From Sphingosinicella sp942492965 (lineage in GTDB: Bacteria > Pseudomonadota > Alphaproteobacteria > Sphingomonadales > Sphingomonadaceae): a stretch of DNA of 64,000 bases. The notes under the pieces are model-generated. The model had not been told where the DNA came from. It saw only the letters and a program-made list of their open reading frames with translations, and did no database searches. The position numbers and the translations under genes were made by a program. Location of the stretch: the NCBI GenBank assembly GCA_942492965.1, contig OW818656.1, positions 124,001-188,000 of the forward strand, written 5' to 3'. Below are positions 52,839 to 62,396 of the stretch, piece by piece (within the stretch, counting starts at the first letter, position 1; each line of letters starts with the position of its first letter).

Positions 52839-52856
52839 CGTGCGCCGCAGCGCACG
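52839..52856. terminator. Small hairpin between convergent rnd and ppx
   Basis: CGTGCGC-CGCA-GCGCACG, 7 bp. No T-run follows on either strand, so it is at best a weak or Rho-dependent end. The gap 52768-52959 otherwise contains no gene. Confidence 0.3.
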
Positions 52857-52959
52857 AACCGGATTTGCGTCCACGCGGGCCGTGCAAACAACCCTTTCAA
52901 AGAGCTTTGCAAGCACTCGCACATCGGTTCCTATTCGGAAAGCAGGATGACGCGATCCG

Positions 52960-54477
52960 CTATGCCTTCTCCACCGCGAAGACAGGTGCCAACCCCATCG
53001 CCGCTGCCAGCGCCTCGTGACGCCGGGCTACGGCCTCGGCGTAGAGCGGCTGATAACGCGGCGTTAGGGTAAGAACGAGGCGGCCGTTCTCGCGGTATAT
53101 GCGGCTCTTTTCGAGAGGTCTTGCCGTCCCCGCCGTCAGGCGCTGGCCAAGGCGCAGCGCAAGACCCCACTTGAAGGCGCGGGCCAACTCGTCGCGCGGC
53201 GCGAGCCGGGGGAGGTCCGCGATCGCGGGATCGTTCGCGGAACCGCCGTACGCCGCGAACAGCGCCGCGCCGAGCAGCGCGCGTTCACGCCCGTCGATCC
53301 CGACCCAGTTGCCGTGGAGCGCAAGCTCAAGCCCGCGTTCGGCGCGGAAATCCGGGTGTGCGCGCCACGCCGTGTCGGCCAGTACGCAGGCGACGAGCCG
53401 CAGCCGCGTATGATCGGGCATTTCCGGCGCGAACATGCCGTTCATCCACTCCATCAGCGCCTCGGCATGAAGCGGGAATCGGCCCTGGATCGCGCCTTCC
53501 TGTCGCGCCGCGGAAACAAGCGGGTCTTCGCGCTGAACCTCCTTCGGGAGATCCGCATAGAGTATGCCTTCGCGAATGCCATAGGACGAGGCGATGACGC
53601 CGCTGCTGCCCAGTCGCTTCACGACCGCGCGCAGCAACAGCGCGGCGCCGGGAAGCTGCGGGATACGCGCCGACGACAGGCGCGGGATCGCGCGCAGGCG
53701 CTTGGGGCTGAGGTTCGGCAGCGCGCGCGCCATGTGATCGATCGCGGCAACATCCATCGCATACTGGTGGACAACCGGCAGCGGATAGTCGGTGAGATGC
53801 ATGTGAAGCTGCGCCAGCGCGCGCCATGAACCGCCCACCATATAGAAGGGAAGCCCCTTCCCCTGGCCCGCCCACTTCAACTCGGCGAGCGCTTTCTTCA
53901 CCAGTCCGGTCAGCGACCGCCCGCCGACCTTGCGCGCGGCATCGAGCTTGAGTGCGCCGATGGGCAGCGACAGATGGCTGTGCGGCTTGCCTTTCTTCAC
54001 GCGGACGAGTTCCAGGCTGCCACCGCCGAGATCGCCGACCACGCCGTCCGCGTCCGGAATGCCCGCTATGACCCCGTAGGCAGCAAGCCGCGCTTCGTCC
54101 GCACCGCTCAGCACGCGCACGTCGAGCGCACAGCGCTTCTTCGCCATATCGAGGAAGGCATCGCGATTGCCGGCGTCACGCACCGCCGCCGTCGCGAAGG
54201 CGTACATCCGCACGACGTTCATATCGTCGCACAGCAGGCGGAAGCGAGTCAGCGCCGCCCGTGCCGTCTCAAGCCCTTCAGGGGTGATCATGCCGGTGTC
54301 CGCAACGCCCCGGCCGAGCCCCGCCATGACCTTTTCGTTGAAGAGCACCAGCGGGGTGCGCCGGTCCCCGCGAAAGGCGACCAGACGAATCGAGTTCGAA
54401 CCGATATCGATGACGGCGCTGACCGGAATATCGCCAGCCCGGCGGCGGTCATTTGTCGCGCTCAGCGCCATTCGCAT
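52960..54477 (-). CDS. ppx: Exopolyphosphatase (Ppx/GppA family)
   Basis: 505 aa. Actin-fold ATPase type: AVIDIGSNSIRLVAFRG (phosphate-1), ATAAVRDAGNRDAFL and VVGDLGGGSLELVRV (phosphate-2). A C-terminal HD-like helical region follows. It removes terminal phosphate from polyphosphate, and family members may also act on pppGpp. In the operon after ppk1 (50-nt gap); the pair balances polyphosphate levels. ATG 54477 or 54471. Confidence 0.93.
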   Translation of the reverse strand: MRMALSATNDRRRAGDIPVSAVIDIGSNSIRLVAFRGDRRTPLVLFNEKVMAGLGRGVADTGMITPEGLETARAALTRFRLLCDDMNVVRMYAFATAAVRDAGNRDAFLDMAKKRCALDVRVLSGADEARLAAYGVIAGIPDADGVVGDLGGGSLELVRVKKGKPHSHLSLPIGALKLDAARKVGGRSLTGLVKKALAELKWAGQGKGLPFYMVGGSWRALAQLHMHLTDYPLPVVHQYAMDVAAIDHMARALPNLSPKRLRAIPRLSSARIPQLPGAALLLRAVVKRLGSSGVIASSYGIREGILYADLPKEVQREDPLVSAARQEGAIQGRFPLHAEALMEWMNGMFAPEMPDHTRLRLVACVLADTAWRAHPDFRAERGLELALHGNWVGIDGRERALLGAALFAAYGGSANDPAIADLPRLAPRDELARAFKWGLALRLGQRLTAGTARPLEKSRIYRENGRLVLTLTPRYQPLYAEAVARRHEALAAAMGLAPVFAVEKA

Positions 54478-54527
54478 GCCCTTGTCGCCGCCATGCGCCC
54501 GGCAATAACGGCTGGCTTCACACGAGT

Positions 54528-56693
54528 CTATTCAGCAGCAGCGGCCGGAAGCCCCGTGTCGGGATCCGTAAGATAAAGCCGAGGCACGGGCGCCGCCGCC
54601 TTGATGGCGGCGCCGCGGCCCGAAAGCGACGGATTCGTCATGAAATAACGGTGCAGGTTGAACGATTCGCCGGGGGACGAGATGCGTTCATATGTCCCAT
54701 CGGGATGAAGTTCCCACGTTTGCTCGGTATCCTTCAGGTTCGCCAGCATCACCTGATCGAGAATCTGCGCGTGGACCGTGGCGTTCTCGATCGGCACGAG
54801 CAACTCGACACGGCGATCGAAGTTACGCGGCATCCAGTCCGCCGACGAGGTGAACAGCTTGGCCTTGCGCGACGGGAGCGGACTTCCGTTCGCGAACGCG
54901 ACGATACGGCTGTGTTCGAGGAAGCGGCCGATGATGGAGCGGACGCGGATATTCTCCGAAAGCCCGCGCACGCCGGGGCGCAGACAGCAGATGCCGCGGA
55001 TCACGAGTTCGATGGGCACGCCTGCCCCGCTCGCCTCGTAGAGCTTGTCGATGATCGCGGGGTCGACGAGCGAGTTCATCTTCGCCCAGATGCCGCTCGG
55101 CTGGCCCGCCTCGGCATTCGCGATCTCCGCATCGATGAGCGCGGTGAGCTTCTGACGCATCCCCGAGGGCGAGATCGTCATCGCCTCCAGCCCGCGCGGC
55201 TCCACATAGCTCGTCACATAGTTGAAGATCTGCGCGGCATCGCGGCCGAGCTTGGGATCGGCGGTGAAGAAGCTGAGATCGGTGTAGATGCGCGCCGTCA
55301 CCGGGTGATAATTGCCGGTGCCGAGGTGGCAGTAGGTGCGCAAGGAGCCATTCTCGCGCCGCACGACGAGCGAGATCTTGGCGTGCGTCTTCCAATCGAT
55401 GAAGCCGTAGACGACCTGCACGCCCGCGCGCTCCAGCGCCGCGGCCCAGACGAGGTTCTGCTCCTCGTCGAAACGCGCCTTGAGCTCGACGACCGCCGTG
55501 ACGGACTTGCCCGCCTCCGCCGCATCGACGAGCGCGCGCACCACGGCGGACTGCTTGCCCGCGCGGTAGAGCGTCTGCTTGATCGCGACGACATCGGGGT
55601 CCGCCGCCGCCTGCCGCAGGAAGGCGAGCACGACGTCGAAGCTCTCGTAGGGGTGATGGACGACGATGTCCTTGGCGCGGATCGCGGCGAAGCAATCGCC
55701 GCCGTACTCGCGAATGCGCTCCGGGAAGCGCGGCGTGTAGGGCTCGAACTTCAGATCCGGCCGGTCTTCCTCGACCAGCTGGGCGAGGTCCGCGATGCCG
55801 ATGATGCCGGTCACCGGCGTCACGTCCCTGTTGTCGATGTGGAGCGCCTGCTGCACCATCTGGTGGAGACGCGGCGGTGTCCCCTCCTCGATCTTCAGAC
55901 GGATGACGCGGCCCCGGCGGCGGCGCTTGATCGCGGTCTGGAAGAAGCGGACGAGGTCTTCGGCCTCTTCCTCCACCTCGATGTCGCTGTCGCGGATCAC
56001 GCGGAAGACGCCGTCGCCCATGATCTTGAAGTTCGGGAACAGGTCGTCCGCGAAGATGCGAACGACGTTCTCGAGCGCAATGTAGCGCGCCTGCGGCCCC
56101 GGCAGACGCACGAAGCGCGCGAGCGGCGCGGGTATCATCACCAGCGCGAGCAGCTCCTCGCTATCCGATTCGCGCTTCAGCTCCATCGTGAGCGCGAGGC
56201 CACGGTTCGGGATGAACGGAAACGGGTGCGCCGGGTCGATCGCCTGCGGCGTCAGCACCGGGAATATCTGCTCGCGGAAATAGGTTTCGAGCCAGCGCTC
56301 GTCCTCGGGGGAGAGTTCAGGGCCTTTTAGAACGTGGAAACCGACGGCGGCTAGCTCGATGGAAAGCGCGCGCCACACGTTCTGCTGCTGCCGCATAAGG
56401 GCGTCCGCACGCTCCGTGACAGCGACAAGCTGCTGCGCGGGCGTCACGCCGTCGGGGCTACGAAGCTCGACCCCCTCCTCCACCTGCCCGTGCAGGCCCG
56501 CCACGCGAACCATGTAGAACTCGTCGAGATTCGCGCCAGAGATGGACAGGAAGCGCAGGCGCTCTAGCAGCGGATGGTGGACGTTTTCCGCCTCTTCAAG
56601 CACGCGGGCGTTGAAGGCCAGCCACGACAGCTCGCGGTTGAAATAACGCGCGTTGGTGTTTCCGATATTCTTGAAGCTATTCCGTCTCGCCAC
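54528..56693 (-). CDS. ppk1: Polyphosphate kinase 1
   Basis: 721 aa from GTG 56693 (a GTG at 56717 is also open). Builds polyphosphate from ATP. YFNRELSWLAFNARVLEEA is the N-domain; the head domain carries GANLDEFYMVRVAGL; HHPYESFDVVLAFL; and the catalytic His lies in the C-terminal phosphotransfer domains, near YCHLGTGNYHP and TADPKLGRDAAQIFNYVT. Full length. Overlaps hdaA by about 17 nt, followed by ppx. Confidence 0.95.
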   Translation of the reverse strand: MARRNSFKNIGNTNARYFNRELSWLAFNARVLEEAENVHHPLLERLRFLSISGANLDEFYMVRVAGLHGQVEEGVELRSPDGVTPAQQLVAVTERADALMRQQQNVWRALSIELAAVGFHVLKGPELSPEDERWLETYFREQIFPVLTPQAIDPAHPFPFIPNRGLALTMELKRESDSEELLALVMIPAPLARFVRLPGPQARYIALENVVRIFADDLFPNFKIMGDGVFRVIRDSDIEVEEEAEDLVRFFQTAIKRRRRGRVIRLKIEEGTPPRLHQMVQQALHIDNRDVTPVTGIIGIADLAQLVEEDRPDLKFEPYTPRFPERIREYGGDCFAAIRAKDIVVHHPYESFDVVLAFLRQAAADPDVVAIKQTLYRAGKQSAVVRALVDAAEAGKSVTAVVELKARFDEEQNLVWAAALERAGVQVVYGFIDWKTHAKISLVVRRENGSLRTYCHLGTGNYHPVTARIYTDLSFFTADPKLGRDAAQIFNYVTSYVEPRGLEAMTISPSGMRQKLTALIDAEIANAEAGQPSGIWAKMNSLVDPAIIDKLYEASGAGVPIELVIRGICCLRPGVRGLSENIRVRSIIGRFLEHSRIVAFANGSPLPSRKAKLFTSSADWMPRNFDRRVELLVPIENATVHAQILDQVMLANLKDTEQTWELHPDGTYERISSPGESFNLHRYFMTNPSLSGRGAAIKAAAPVPRLYLTDPDTGLPAAAAE

Positions 56694-57315
56694 GCTCTTG
56701 TCCGTCCGCCGTATCACCCAATCGCAGCGCCTCGCGCACCAGCGGCACGGTCACAGCGCGCTGCCCCGCAAGAGCGGCGGCGTCGATCGCGGCGACAGCG
56801 GATGCGGCGGCGGCAAAGCTGCGTTCGATCCGTTGTACCATATACTCTATGACAATTGGTGAAACACGCAGGCCACGTTCGCGAAAAGATTTTGCAACGA
56901 TTTCCGCAAGCAACGCGTCGTCGGGAGCATCGATATGGATGATCCCCGCCGCGCCGAGGCGAGAGGAAAGGTCGGGCAGCCGCACATTCCATTCGCCGGG
57001 CGGTGTCCGCGCTGCAACGAGCAGCGCCGGGCCTCCCGCTTGCGCCGCATTCCAGGCATGGAACATGGCGGTTTCATCATGTCCGGACGCGTCGGCATCG
57101 TCGAAAACGCGCACCGCGCCGGGATGCCGCCCCGCGAACAGCCGCAGCAGGTGGCTCTTGCCCGAGTCTTCGGGGCCGACGACGATGAGCGTGTGCGACG
57201 GCCAGTCCGGCCAGCGGTCGAGCATCGCGACCGCTTCGGCATTTGCCTCCGAGATGTAGAAATCCGCTTCCCCGTCGGCCGACCGGTATTCGAGCGGCAG
57301 CGCGAACTGGCTCAT
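56677..57315 (-). CDS. hdaA: DnaA-related regulatory inactivator HdaA
   Basis: 212 aa. N-terminal SQFALPLEYR is a sliding-clamp-binding motif; then an AAA+ core: VVGPEDSGKSHLLRLF (Walker A), VRVFDDADA (Walker B), RLPDLSSRLGAA (sensor 1/Arg finger area). It lacks the DnaA DNA-binding domain. With the clamp it promotes ATP hydrolysis by DnaA, preventing re-initiation of replication. ATG 57315 overlaps the perM-like gene by 4 nt; ppk1 follows. Confidence 0.92.
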   Translation of the reverse strand: MSQFALPLEYRSADGEADFYISEANAEAVAMLDRWPDWPSHTLIVVGPEDSGKSHLLRLFAGRHPGAVRVFDDADASGHDETAMFHAWNAAQAGGPALLVAARTPPGEWNVRLPDLSSRLGAAGIIHIDAPDDALLAEIVAKSFRERGLRVSPIVIEYMVQRIERSFAAAASAVAAIDAAALAGQRAVTVPLVREALRLGDTADGQERGETE

Positions 57316-58406
57316 GCGGAGACGGTCACGTCCTCTGGCGGCGGCTCGTCGTCGTGAAAGAGCGGACTCTTCAGATATTCGCCGAGAAGCCAGCGCATGA
57401 CGACGCCGAGCACGGCAGCGACCGGCACGGCGAGGAACACGCCGAGGATGCCGAGCAGTTCGCCGCCCGCGAACACGGCAAACAGCACCCAGAGCGGATG
57501 CAGGCCGATGCGATTGCCGATGAGGTTCGGCGTCAACACCATGCTTTCGAGGATCTGCCCCACGAAGAAGATGCCGACGATGAGGCCGAGGTGCAGCACG
57601 TCCGGCCCCCACTGGCCGAGACCGACGAGAAGCCCGAGCCCGACCGAGACGACGACACCAAGATACGGCACGAAGCCGAGCACGCCCGCGAGCGTGCCGA
57701 GCACAAGCGCGTAGTTGAGGCCGATCATGCTCCAGCCCACCGAATAGAAAATCGCGAGCGACAGGCAAACCAGAGACTGCCCCCGCACGAACCCCGCGAG
57801 CGCCGCATCCGATTCGCCGAGCAAACGCCGGATCGTCTCCGCATAGCGCGTCGGCCACCACGCATTGATGCGCGTCGTCAGCCCATCGTAGTCGCGCAGG
57901 GCATAGAAGGCGACAACGGGCATCATCACGAACAGCGCGAGCAGATTGAAGACCGCGAGACCGCCGCTGAGGATGCCGCTCGCAAGCGTGCTGAGCCACG
58001 CCGCGACGCGGTGCATCAGGTCGTTGCTGAGCGTTTCGAGCCCCACGACGTCCCCGGCAGCCTCCGAAAGCTTCTCAATCAAAGGCTCCAGCGATTGAAC
58101 GAGTTGTGGCAGGTTCTGCACAAGTTGCTGAAACTGCGCGGCGACGAGCGGCGCCATCGCGAGGATCAGCAGCGCAAACACGCCGAAAAAGCCGACAAGG
58201 ATCAGCATCGCCGCCACCCAGCGCGGTATGCCGCGACGCTCCAACCTGCCCGCCACGGGATCGAGCAGATAGGCGATAATGAGCCCGGCAACGAACGGTC
58301 CGAGCACGCCGCGCGTCGCATAGGCGAACCACAGGATGATCGCGGCGACAAGAATCCAGCGGATCGGGATTCGCCGCCGGCCGCCGAGGACGGCACCCTC
58401 GCTCAC
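57312..58406 (-). CDS. AI-2E family transporter (PerM-like)
   Basis: 364 aa with about eight membrane helices: two at the start, a soluble central part (FQQLVQNLPQLVQSLEPLIE), then the C-terminal set with GFVPYLGVVVSVGLGLLVGL and QILESMVLTPNLIGNRIGLHPL, which is the family signature. Some members export signalling molecules or ions; the substrate here is unknown. GTG 58406 overlaps the DUF2066-like gene's TGA (GTGA). Operon member between the DUF2066-like gene and hdaA. Confidence 0.9.
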   Translation of the reverse strand: MSEGAVLGGRRRIPIRWILVAAIILWFAYATRGVLGPFVAGLIIAYLLDPVAGRLERRGIPRWVAAMLILVGFFGVFALLILAMAPLVAAQFQQLVQNLPQLVQSLEPLIEKLSEAAGDVVGLETLSNDLMHRVAAWLSTLASGILSGGLAVFNLLALFVMMPVVAFYALRDYDGLTTRINAWWPTRYAETIRRLLGESDAALAGFVRGQSLVCLSLAIFYSVGWSMIGLNYALVLGTLAGVLGFVPYLGVVVSVGLGLLVGLGQWGPDVLHLGLIVGIFFVGQILESMVLTPNLIGNRIGLHPLWVLFAVFAGGELLGILGVFLAVPVAAVLGVVMRWLLGEYLKSPLFHDDEPPPEDVTVSA

Positions 58407-59704
58407 CGTTCGTTCTCCGAGGGCATCAGATCGCGCGGCCCGCCGCTTTCGGTGACGGCGTCGTCAGCGATCGGCAGCGAGGGCAGCGTGACCACCGGGC
58501 GCGGCAGCGGCGCCTCACCCTCCGCGCGGCGGCGAAGCTGGCCGCCATCAAGGCGCCAGCCGCGCTGATCAAGCGCGTAGCGGAGCATCGCATAATCGAC
58601 GGTATGATTGATGCGCACCTGCGACATGCCGCCGATCGAAAGCCCAAGCAGCGTAACGCTATCCACCTCCGGCACAGCGCCGAGCGCCGCCTCGATCGCG
58701 TTCCAGCTCACCGCATCGGGCGTCGCGACGCTCACTGTCACCCCCATCGATCCCAGCGATTCAGCCTGATCGAGCATCGGCGATACCGAAACCGGCTCCA
58801 ACGCCAGCGTCAGTGTCGGATCGGCACGCAGCACGCCGGACTGGAGCGCGCGCGCGTAAGCGGAATCGATCCGCCGCACCGCCGTGTCGAGCATCGCATC
58901 AAGCTCGCCCGCCGCCCCGGCACGCAGGCGGAACCGCGTGAGCACCGCCGAGTCCGGCCCATGCCGGGCGAGGAAGGTGCCGACGATCGGCCCGCCCGGA
59001 TAGGTGCGGTCGAGCCAGGCTTCCGCCACGAGCACGTTCTCCGCGCCATACCGCGACAGGATCGAGCGCCAGAGGCCGCGGTTGTCGCGCCGCGCCTGCC
59101 AGCCGGTGAGCAGTAGCGCATCGGATGCGCTGCCACCCGCGCGCACATAGGAAATCGGGCTCGAATCCGTGCCGAAGCGCGACCATGCCTGCAGCCACGG
59201 CGAGCGCCCCTCGTAAACCGAGGTCACGCCGCCGTCCGCGAGCACGGGCAGCAGCAGCATCGGCGCGGATTGCAGGACGCGCGCGTTCGCGGGAAGCCGC
59301 TCCCCGGCGCGAACGCGGTCGAACACGACGCCAAGCTTGCCGACATAGCGTTTGTCCGAAAAATGTTCGGACTGCACCTCAATGCCGCTCACCATCCCCT
59401 CGATCGCGCTATCGGGGAGCTTCGGTGCGCCTGAGGCGGCGACGCCGGTCATCCGTGCATAGAGTTGGGGCCACGCCTGCCGCGCCGCCTCGCGGAACGC
59501 AGCGACGCGCGCGGCTTCGGCGGAACCGGCCACCACATCCACATCGATGTCGCTGACGAGGAATGCGCTGCCTCCGGCTGCGGGGGCCTCAGCGGGCGCT
59601 TCCGGGCGATCGGCATCCTGCGCCAGCAGCGGCATGGCGACAGCCGCAGCGAGCGCGGCAAGCGCCGCCGCCATCCATCCGTTGAGCTTGCGTTTGAAGG
59701 TCAC
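58403..59704 (-). CDS. DUF2066-like exported protein
   Basis: 433 aa with a signal peptide (LNGWMAAALAALAAAVAMPLLA) and a Pro/Ala linker. AAFREAARQAWPQLYARMTG, KRYVGKLGVVFDRVRAG and PMLLLPVLADGG resemble DUF2066 proteins, which lie next to purM, perM and hda also in Pseudomonas as I remember. This synteny supports the assignment more than the sequence does. Function unknown. First gene of the minus-strand operon, 70 nt from divergent purM. Confidence 0.72.
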   Translation of the reverse strand: MTFKRKLNGWMAAALAALAAAVAMPLLAQDADRPEAPAEAPAAGGSAFLVSDIDVDVVAGSAEAARVAAFREAARQAWPQLYARMTGVAASGAPKLPDSAIEGMVSGIEVQSEHFSDKRYVGKLGVVFDRVRAGERLPANARVLQSAPMLLLPVLADGGVTSVYEGRSPWLQAWSRFGTDSSPISYVRAGGSASDALLLTGWQARRDNRGLWRSILSRYGAENVLVAEAWLDRTYPGGPIVGTFLARHGPDSAVLTRFRLRAGAAGELDAMLDTAVRRIDSAYARALQSGVLRADPTLTLALEPVSVSPMLDQAESLGSMGVTVSVATPDAVSWNAIEAALGAVPEVDSVTLLGLSIGGMSQVRINHTVDYAMLRYALDQRGWRLDGGQLRRRAEGEAPLPRPVVTLPSLPIADDAVTESGGPRDLMPSENER

Positions 59705-59774
59705 GGCGCCTCTATGCCAAACGCGGCGCGAATTGGGAGTCGAATATTTCTCTCTTCGGCGCTATGGCCGCGCG

Positions 59775-60869
59775 ATGACCACGGGCAAATCGTACAGCTA
59801 CGCCGACGCAGGCGTCTCCATCGCCGCCGGAAACACCTTCGTGAAGGCGATCTCCTCGCTGGTGAAGGCGACGGCCCGCCCCGGCGCGGACGCCGAGATC
59901 GGCGGCTTCGGCGCGTTCTTCGATCCGAAGGCGGCAGGGTTCAAGGATCCGCTGCTGGTTGCGGCGACAGACGGCGTCGGCACCAAGCTGAAGCTCGCCA
60001 TCGATACCGGCACACACGATACGGTGGGCATCGATCTTGTTGCCATGTGCGTGAACGATCTGGTCGTTCAGGGCGCAGAGCCGCTGTTTTTCCTCGATTA
60101 TTTCGCGACCGGCAAGCTCGAGCAGGGCGTTGCCTCCGCCGTCGTTGCAGGGATCGCCGAAGGTTGCCGTATCGCGGGCTGCGCGCTTGTCGGCGGCGAG
60201 ACCGCCGAGATGCCGGGCATGTACGGCGCGGGCGACTATGACCTTGCGGGCTTTTCGGTCGGCGCCGTCGAGCGCGGCGAGCAGCTGACCGGCGAGCGTG
60301 TCGCGCAGGGCGACGTGCTGCTGGGGGTCGCCTCCTCGGGCTTCCATTCGAACGGCTATTCGCTTGTGCGCCGCATCGTTGCCGACAAGGGCCATGGGCT
60401 GGGCGCCCCTGCCCCGTTCGACGCATCGCAGACGCTTGGACAGGCGCTGCTTGCGCCGACGCGCATCTACGTGAAGCCTCTGCTTCCCGAAATCCGTGCA
60501 GGCCGCATCAAGGCGCTCGCGCACATCACCGGCGGCGGGCTTCTGGAAAACGTGCCGCGCGTGCTGCCCAAGGGCGCGCACGCCCGCATCGATACGGGCG
60601 CCTGGATGCTCCCGCCCGCGTTTGCGTGGCTTCAGCATGAAGGCAATATCGCCGCCGGAGAGATGGCGCGCACGTTCAACTGCGGCATCGGCATGGTCGC
60701 GGTGGTCGCGGCGCATGACGTCGACGCCACGCTCGCCGCGCTCGCCGCCGCAGGGGAAACCGCCTACGTCATCGGCGCGATTGATGCGGGCGACACCGGC
60801 TGCACGGTCGTCGGCGACGCGGAAACTTGGGGCAGCCGCGAGGCGTGGGAAGCTATACATGTTGCCTAA
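59775..60869 (+). CDS. purM: Phosphoribosylformylglycinamidine cyclo-ligase
   Basis: 364 aa. Forms aminoimidazole ribotide with ATP. SYADAGVSIAAGNTFVKAI at the start, LLVAATDGVGTKLKLA (ATP-binding), GGETAEMPGMYGAGDYDLAG and ASSGFHSNGYSLVR are all diagnostic. ATG 59775. Overlaps purN by 11 nt; the pair handles adjacent steps of purine synthesis. Confidence 0.97.
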   Translation: MTTGKSYSYADAGVSIAAGNTFVKAISSLVKATARPGADAEIGGFGAFFDPKAAGFKDPLLVAATDGVGTKLKLAIDTGTHDTVGIDLVAMCVNDLVVQGAEPLFFLDYFATGKLEQGVASAVVAGIAEGCRIAGCALVGGETAEMPGMYGAGDYDLAGFSVGAVERGEQLTGERVAQGDVLLGVASSGFHSNGYSLVRRIVADKGHGLGAPAPFDASQTLGQALLAPTRIYVKPLLPEIRAGRIKALAHITGGGLLENVPRVLPKGAHARIDTGAWMLPPAFAWLQHEGNIAAGEMARTFNCGIGMVAVVAAHDVDATLAALAAAGETAYVIGAIDAGDTGCTVVGDAETWGSREAWEAIHVA

Positions 60870-61455
60870 GCTGCGTGTCGGGGTGATGATCTCCGGCCGC
60901 GGCAGCAACATGGCCTCCATCCTTGCCGCTGCGGAGGCGCAGGACTGCCCCTACGAGGTGGTTCTCGTGGCGTCCAACAACCCCGAAGCGGCAGGCCTCG
61001 CCTTCGCCGACGCGCGCGGCGTGGCGGTTTGGGCGCACGATCATCGCGGCATGAAGCGCACCGAGTTCGACAGGCTGATCGATGCGGCGCTGCGCGGGGC
61101 GAACGTCGAGATGATCGCGCTCGCGGGCTATATGCGCCTGCTTTCGCCCGAATTCGTCGATGGCTGGAAGGGCCGCATTCTCAACATCCACCCCTCGCTG
61201 CTGCCGAAGTACAAGGGGCTCGACACCCACGCGCGGGCGATCGAGGCGGGGGACGCCGAGGCCGGCTGCTCCGTGCACGTCGTGACGCCGGAACTGGACG
61301 ACGGGCCCGTGGTGGCACAGGCGCGCGTGCCGATCCTGCCCGGCGACACGCCGGAAACACTTGCAGAGCGCGTGCTGAAAGAGGAACATCGCCTGTATCC
61401 CGCAGCGCTTGCGAAGTGTGCCGCCGATGTCCTCCAATCCCGAAGCCCTGCTTGA
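60859..61455 (+). CDS. purN: Phosphoribosylglycinamide formyltransferase
   Basis: 198 aa. Transfers formyl from 10-formyl-THF to GAR. VMISGRGSNMASIL near the start; LAGYMRLLSPEFV; catalytic Asn109, His111 in NIHPSLLPKYKG; Asp147 in ELDDGPVVAQ. Overlaps purM by 11 nt and the MmcQ gene by 29 nt. Confidence 0.96.
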   Translation: MLPKLRVGVMISGRGSNMASILAAAEAQDCPYEVVLVASNNPEAAGLAFADARGVAVWAHDHRGMKRTEFDRLIDAALRGANVEMIALAGYMRLLSPEFVDGWKGRILNIHPSLLPKYKGLDTHARAIEAGDAEAGCSVHVVTPELDDGPVVAQARVPILPGDTPETLAERVLKEEHRLYPAALAKCAADVLQSRSPA

Positions 61456-61798
61456 AAACGTCCGCGCGCGGGCGCTCGCCTTGCCCGCAGCCGCCGAAAA
61501 GCTCTCGCACGGCGCGCCCGGCTTCTACGTCGAAAAGGGCAAGTTCTTCGCCTATTTCAGCGACGACCACCACGGCTGCGGCATCACCGCGCTGCTGGTG
61601 AAGACGAGCGGGATTGAAGAACAGGCCATGCTGATCGAGGTAGACCCCGACCTCTATTACCGCCCGCCCTATCTCGGTCCCTACGGCTGGATCGGCATTC
61701 GCCTCGACCAAGGCGAGCCGGACTGGGAGCATGTAAACGACTGGCTCGTGAAAAGCTGGCGTATGTCCGCGCCGAGGAAGCTCGCCGATGTCTTCTGA
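61427..61798 (+). CDS. MmcQ/YjbR family protein
   Basis: 123 aa. FYVEKGKFFAYFSDDHHG, LLIEVDP-type strand and YLGPYGWIGIRLD are typical of MmcQ/YjbR-like double-barrel DNA-binding-like proteins; function poorly known. ATG 61427 lies inside the end of purN, indicating coupling. Ends by overlapping the next gene by 11 nt. Confidence 0.85.
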   Translation: MSSNPEALLENVRARALALPAAAEKLSHGAPGFYVEKGKFFAYFSDDHHGCGITALLVKTSGIEEQAMLIEVDPDLYYRPPYLGPYGWIGIRLDQGEPDWEHVNDWLVKSWRMSAPRKLADVF

Positions 61799-62393
61799 CG
61801 TGCCGGAAATCCCGGAATCGCACGCCGAGAAAGCCGCCGAAACCGCACGCATCCGGCGGCGCTGGCTCTCGCTCGGCGAAACCGTGGCGGTGATCGCCGT
61901 GCTGATCTCGGCGCTGACGCTTTGGAACACCTACGACGCCCGCAAATCAGAGGAGGCGGAACGGCGCGCGGAAAAGTCCACGGTGCGGCCGAAATCAATC
62001 GGGCTGATCGCGACTGACGCGGGCGGTGCCGGGCTTGCCTTCAAGGCGGCGGACTGCGCGCTGCAAAGTACGGACATCCGCTTTCCCACAGCCCTTGGCG
62101 TGGAGCCGGAAAGTACCGTGCTCGAACACCGCATCGAAGCGGACTGGTTCGAAAGCGCGCTCTTGAAAGCGGTGGACAAGGACGCGCGCGACGGGCGTCT
62201 GCCGGTCGTGATCGCGAGCCGGTGCGAAGCGGCCGACGGCCCGCGCACCGAAACCGCGATTTACGACATCGTGTACCACATCGAGCCGCGCGTCATTCTG
62301 GGCCGCACGGTCAAGCTTCGCGGGCTGGTACGCCGCGAAAGCGCAACGGGCGACGATGCCGCCGCCCGCCTTGATCAGCTTTGGAAACCGTAG
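61788..62393 (+). CDS. Hypothetical membrane-anchored protein
   Basis: 201 aa. Basic/acidic N-terminus, one transmembrane helix about residues 30-48 (LGETVAVIAVLISALTLWNTY), then a short charged coiled coil (KSEEAERRAEKS) and a predicted periplasmic beta-rich domain with two Cys (AADCALQ, ASRCEAAD). I recognise no family. Overlaps the MmcQ gene by 11 nt and converges on ndk with 3 nt between. Confidence 0.75.
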   Translation: MSSDVPEIPESHAEKAAETARIRRRWLSLGETVAVIAVLISALTLWNTYDARKSEEAERRAEKSTVRPKSIGLIATDAGGAGLAFKAADCALQSTDIRFPTALGVEPESTVLEHRIEADWFESALLKAVDKDARDGRLPVVIASRCEAADGPRTETAIYDIVYHIEPRVILGRTVKLRGLVRRESATGDDAAARLDQLWKP

Positions 62394-62396
62394 AGC

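Noticed and set aside
54453..56330. 625-aa frame antisense to ppk1
   Set aside because: The sense strand encodes a complete PPK1; the antisense translation is low-complexity and lacks domains.
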